Assembly: GCA_900549545.1 (NCBI GenBank) | Contig: URPA01000029.1 | Coordinates: 1-21,999 of the forward strand | DNA from: an uncultured Eubacteriales bacterium | GTDB taxonomy: Bacteria > Bacillota > Clostridia > Oscillospirales > Oscillospiraceae | DNA length: 21,999 nt | Direction of reading: 5' to 3' | In this document: positions 21,613-21,999 of the stretch, piece by piece | Layout: every line of letters starts with the position of its first letter | Position numbering within the stretch: position 1 is the first letter of the stretch | Program-made: the position numbers and the translations under genes | Notes under the pieces: model-generated | What the model was told of the DNA's origin: nothing | Databases searched by the model: none | The model's input: the letters and a program-made list of their open reading frames with translations, nothing else

Positions 21613-21999
21613 TTGTAAATCCCGATGGATATCCTGAAGTCATGTTTGCTCTGGCGCTATGAGGAAAGACAGCTAAATCACCAATATAAATGACAGAATA
21701 TTCAACATTTTCAAGGTACATAGGGAACACACTTCCTATACTAATTTTCTCATGTTTGTCGAGGCTTGTCAAATTTTTGAGCACTTTTTTGAAGGGAAAA
21801 TCCATCTCACCATGAGACGCATTAAACGACAAAATCCGCACTTTACATTGTGCGGATCGTTTAATATCACGAATTTGTTCAAAGGCAAAACAGACGGCGG
21901 CGGGCAAGGCCGCTCCATAGGAAATTACCGTGCCTCCCTCCATACTTATGGCGGGGCGCTCTACTCTGTGATGTGTAGCCAGCGCAAGTATCATTATAC
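21581..21999 (-). CDS. Unrecognised protein, cut by the window end
   Basis: A minus-strand frame open from the window end to a stop at 21581, with an ATG at 21992-21994 that may be internal or the start (a TATAAT-like sequence overlaps it). It encodes at least 137 residues with alternating strands and helices (TVISYGAALPAAVCFAFEQI, KVRILSFNAS, YSVIYIGDLAVFP). I do not recognise the family. Its last 32 bp overlap the excisionase-like gene. No other frame competes here, so it is plausibly a real gene of the element, but it could also be a decayed fragment. Confidence 0.45.
   Translation of the reverse strand, partial: IMILALATHHRVERPAISMEGGTVISYGAALPAAVCFAFEQIRDIKRSAQCKVRILSFNASHGEMDFPFKKVLKNLTSLDKHEKISIGSVFPMYLENVEYSVIYIGDLAVFPHSARANMTSGYPSGFTNEKHSGKNNV

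Larger units (their letters stand above)
20075..21999. mobile_element. Left end of an integrative element at tRNA-Leu
   Basis: A tyrosine integrase whose gene points at the tRNA 3' end, overlapped by an excisionase-like gene, is the standard end of an integrated phage, ICE or genomic island using a tRNA 3' end as attachment site. The region is more AT-rich than the core genes. The exact core repeat cannot be seen since the other end is outside the window; the tRNA T-arm to CCA (about 20041-20074) is the likely attachment core. Cargo type is unknown. Confidence 0.82.

Noticed and set aside
1..21999. CRISPR array
   Set aside because: No regularly spaced identical repeats with unique spacers anywhere; the repeats seen are palindromic intergenic units.

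Overview
The window looks like chromosome from a fairly GC-rich member of the Firmicutes, class Clostridia, most likely an Oscillospiraceae-type gut anaerobe. This rests on gene content and order (rpmG-secE-nusG-rplK-rplA; a DUF975 membrane protein; an LCAC lipobox lipoprotein; a RodA-type SEDS protein next to tsaE-tsaB), AGGAGG ribosome binding sites, sigma-A type promoters and many GC-rich palindromic intergenic repeats. The genus cannot be fixed by reading alone.

Layout. 1-3600: a strong promoter drives a ribbon-helix-helix regulator and the disaggregase ClpB, closed by a terminator. 3640-4940: an accessory island. A promoter drives a ~170-nt structured RNA that ends in a strong intrinsic terminator. 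Immediately after the U-tract, in read-through position, lie a PBECR4-like nuclease and an overlapping WapI-like immunity protein. 4956-6661 (minus): folC-ruvX. 6927-9308: rpmG-secE-nusG-rplK-rplA, with a candidate L1 autoregulatory hairpin before rplA and a terminator directly after it (rplJ-rplL are not adjacent). 9500-12003: a monocistronic 802-residue solute-binding lipoprotein. 12060-12342: a MITE-like palindromic element. 12350-14073 (minus): a sigma-70 family (ECF-like) factor and its overlapping membrane anti-sigma partner. 14190-15435: a second palindromic repeat interrupted by an intact IS30-family element with a 3-bp target duplication. 15473-16102 (minus): upp, cut off by that insertion from the nearest downstream terminator. 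16347-17466 (minus): tsaE-tsaB, divergent from rodA (17612-18778) through overlapping promoters. 19060-19842 (minus): DUF975 membrane protein. 19987-20074: tRNA-Leu(CAG). 20075 to the window end: the left end of an integrative element (tyrosine integrase, excisionase-like protein, one unassigned frame) sitting at the tRNA 3' end.

How it fits together. Most genes are housekeeping: protein quality control, folate polyglutamylation, translation and transcription factors, t6A modification, pyrimidine salvage and wall synthesis. The accessory parts are the RNA/nuclease/immunity island, the IS30 copy, the palindromic repeats and the tRNA-Leu element; the coding accessory parts look more AT-rich than their neighbours. 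The strongest candidate for an undescribed system is 3692-4902. Its order (promoter, structured RNA, terminator, nuclease) matches type III toxin-antitoxin loci, but it also has a protein immunity gene and the RNA has no tandem repeats.
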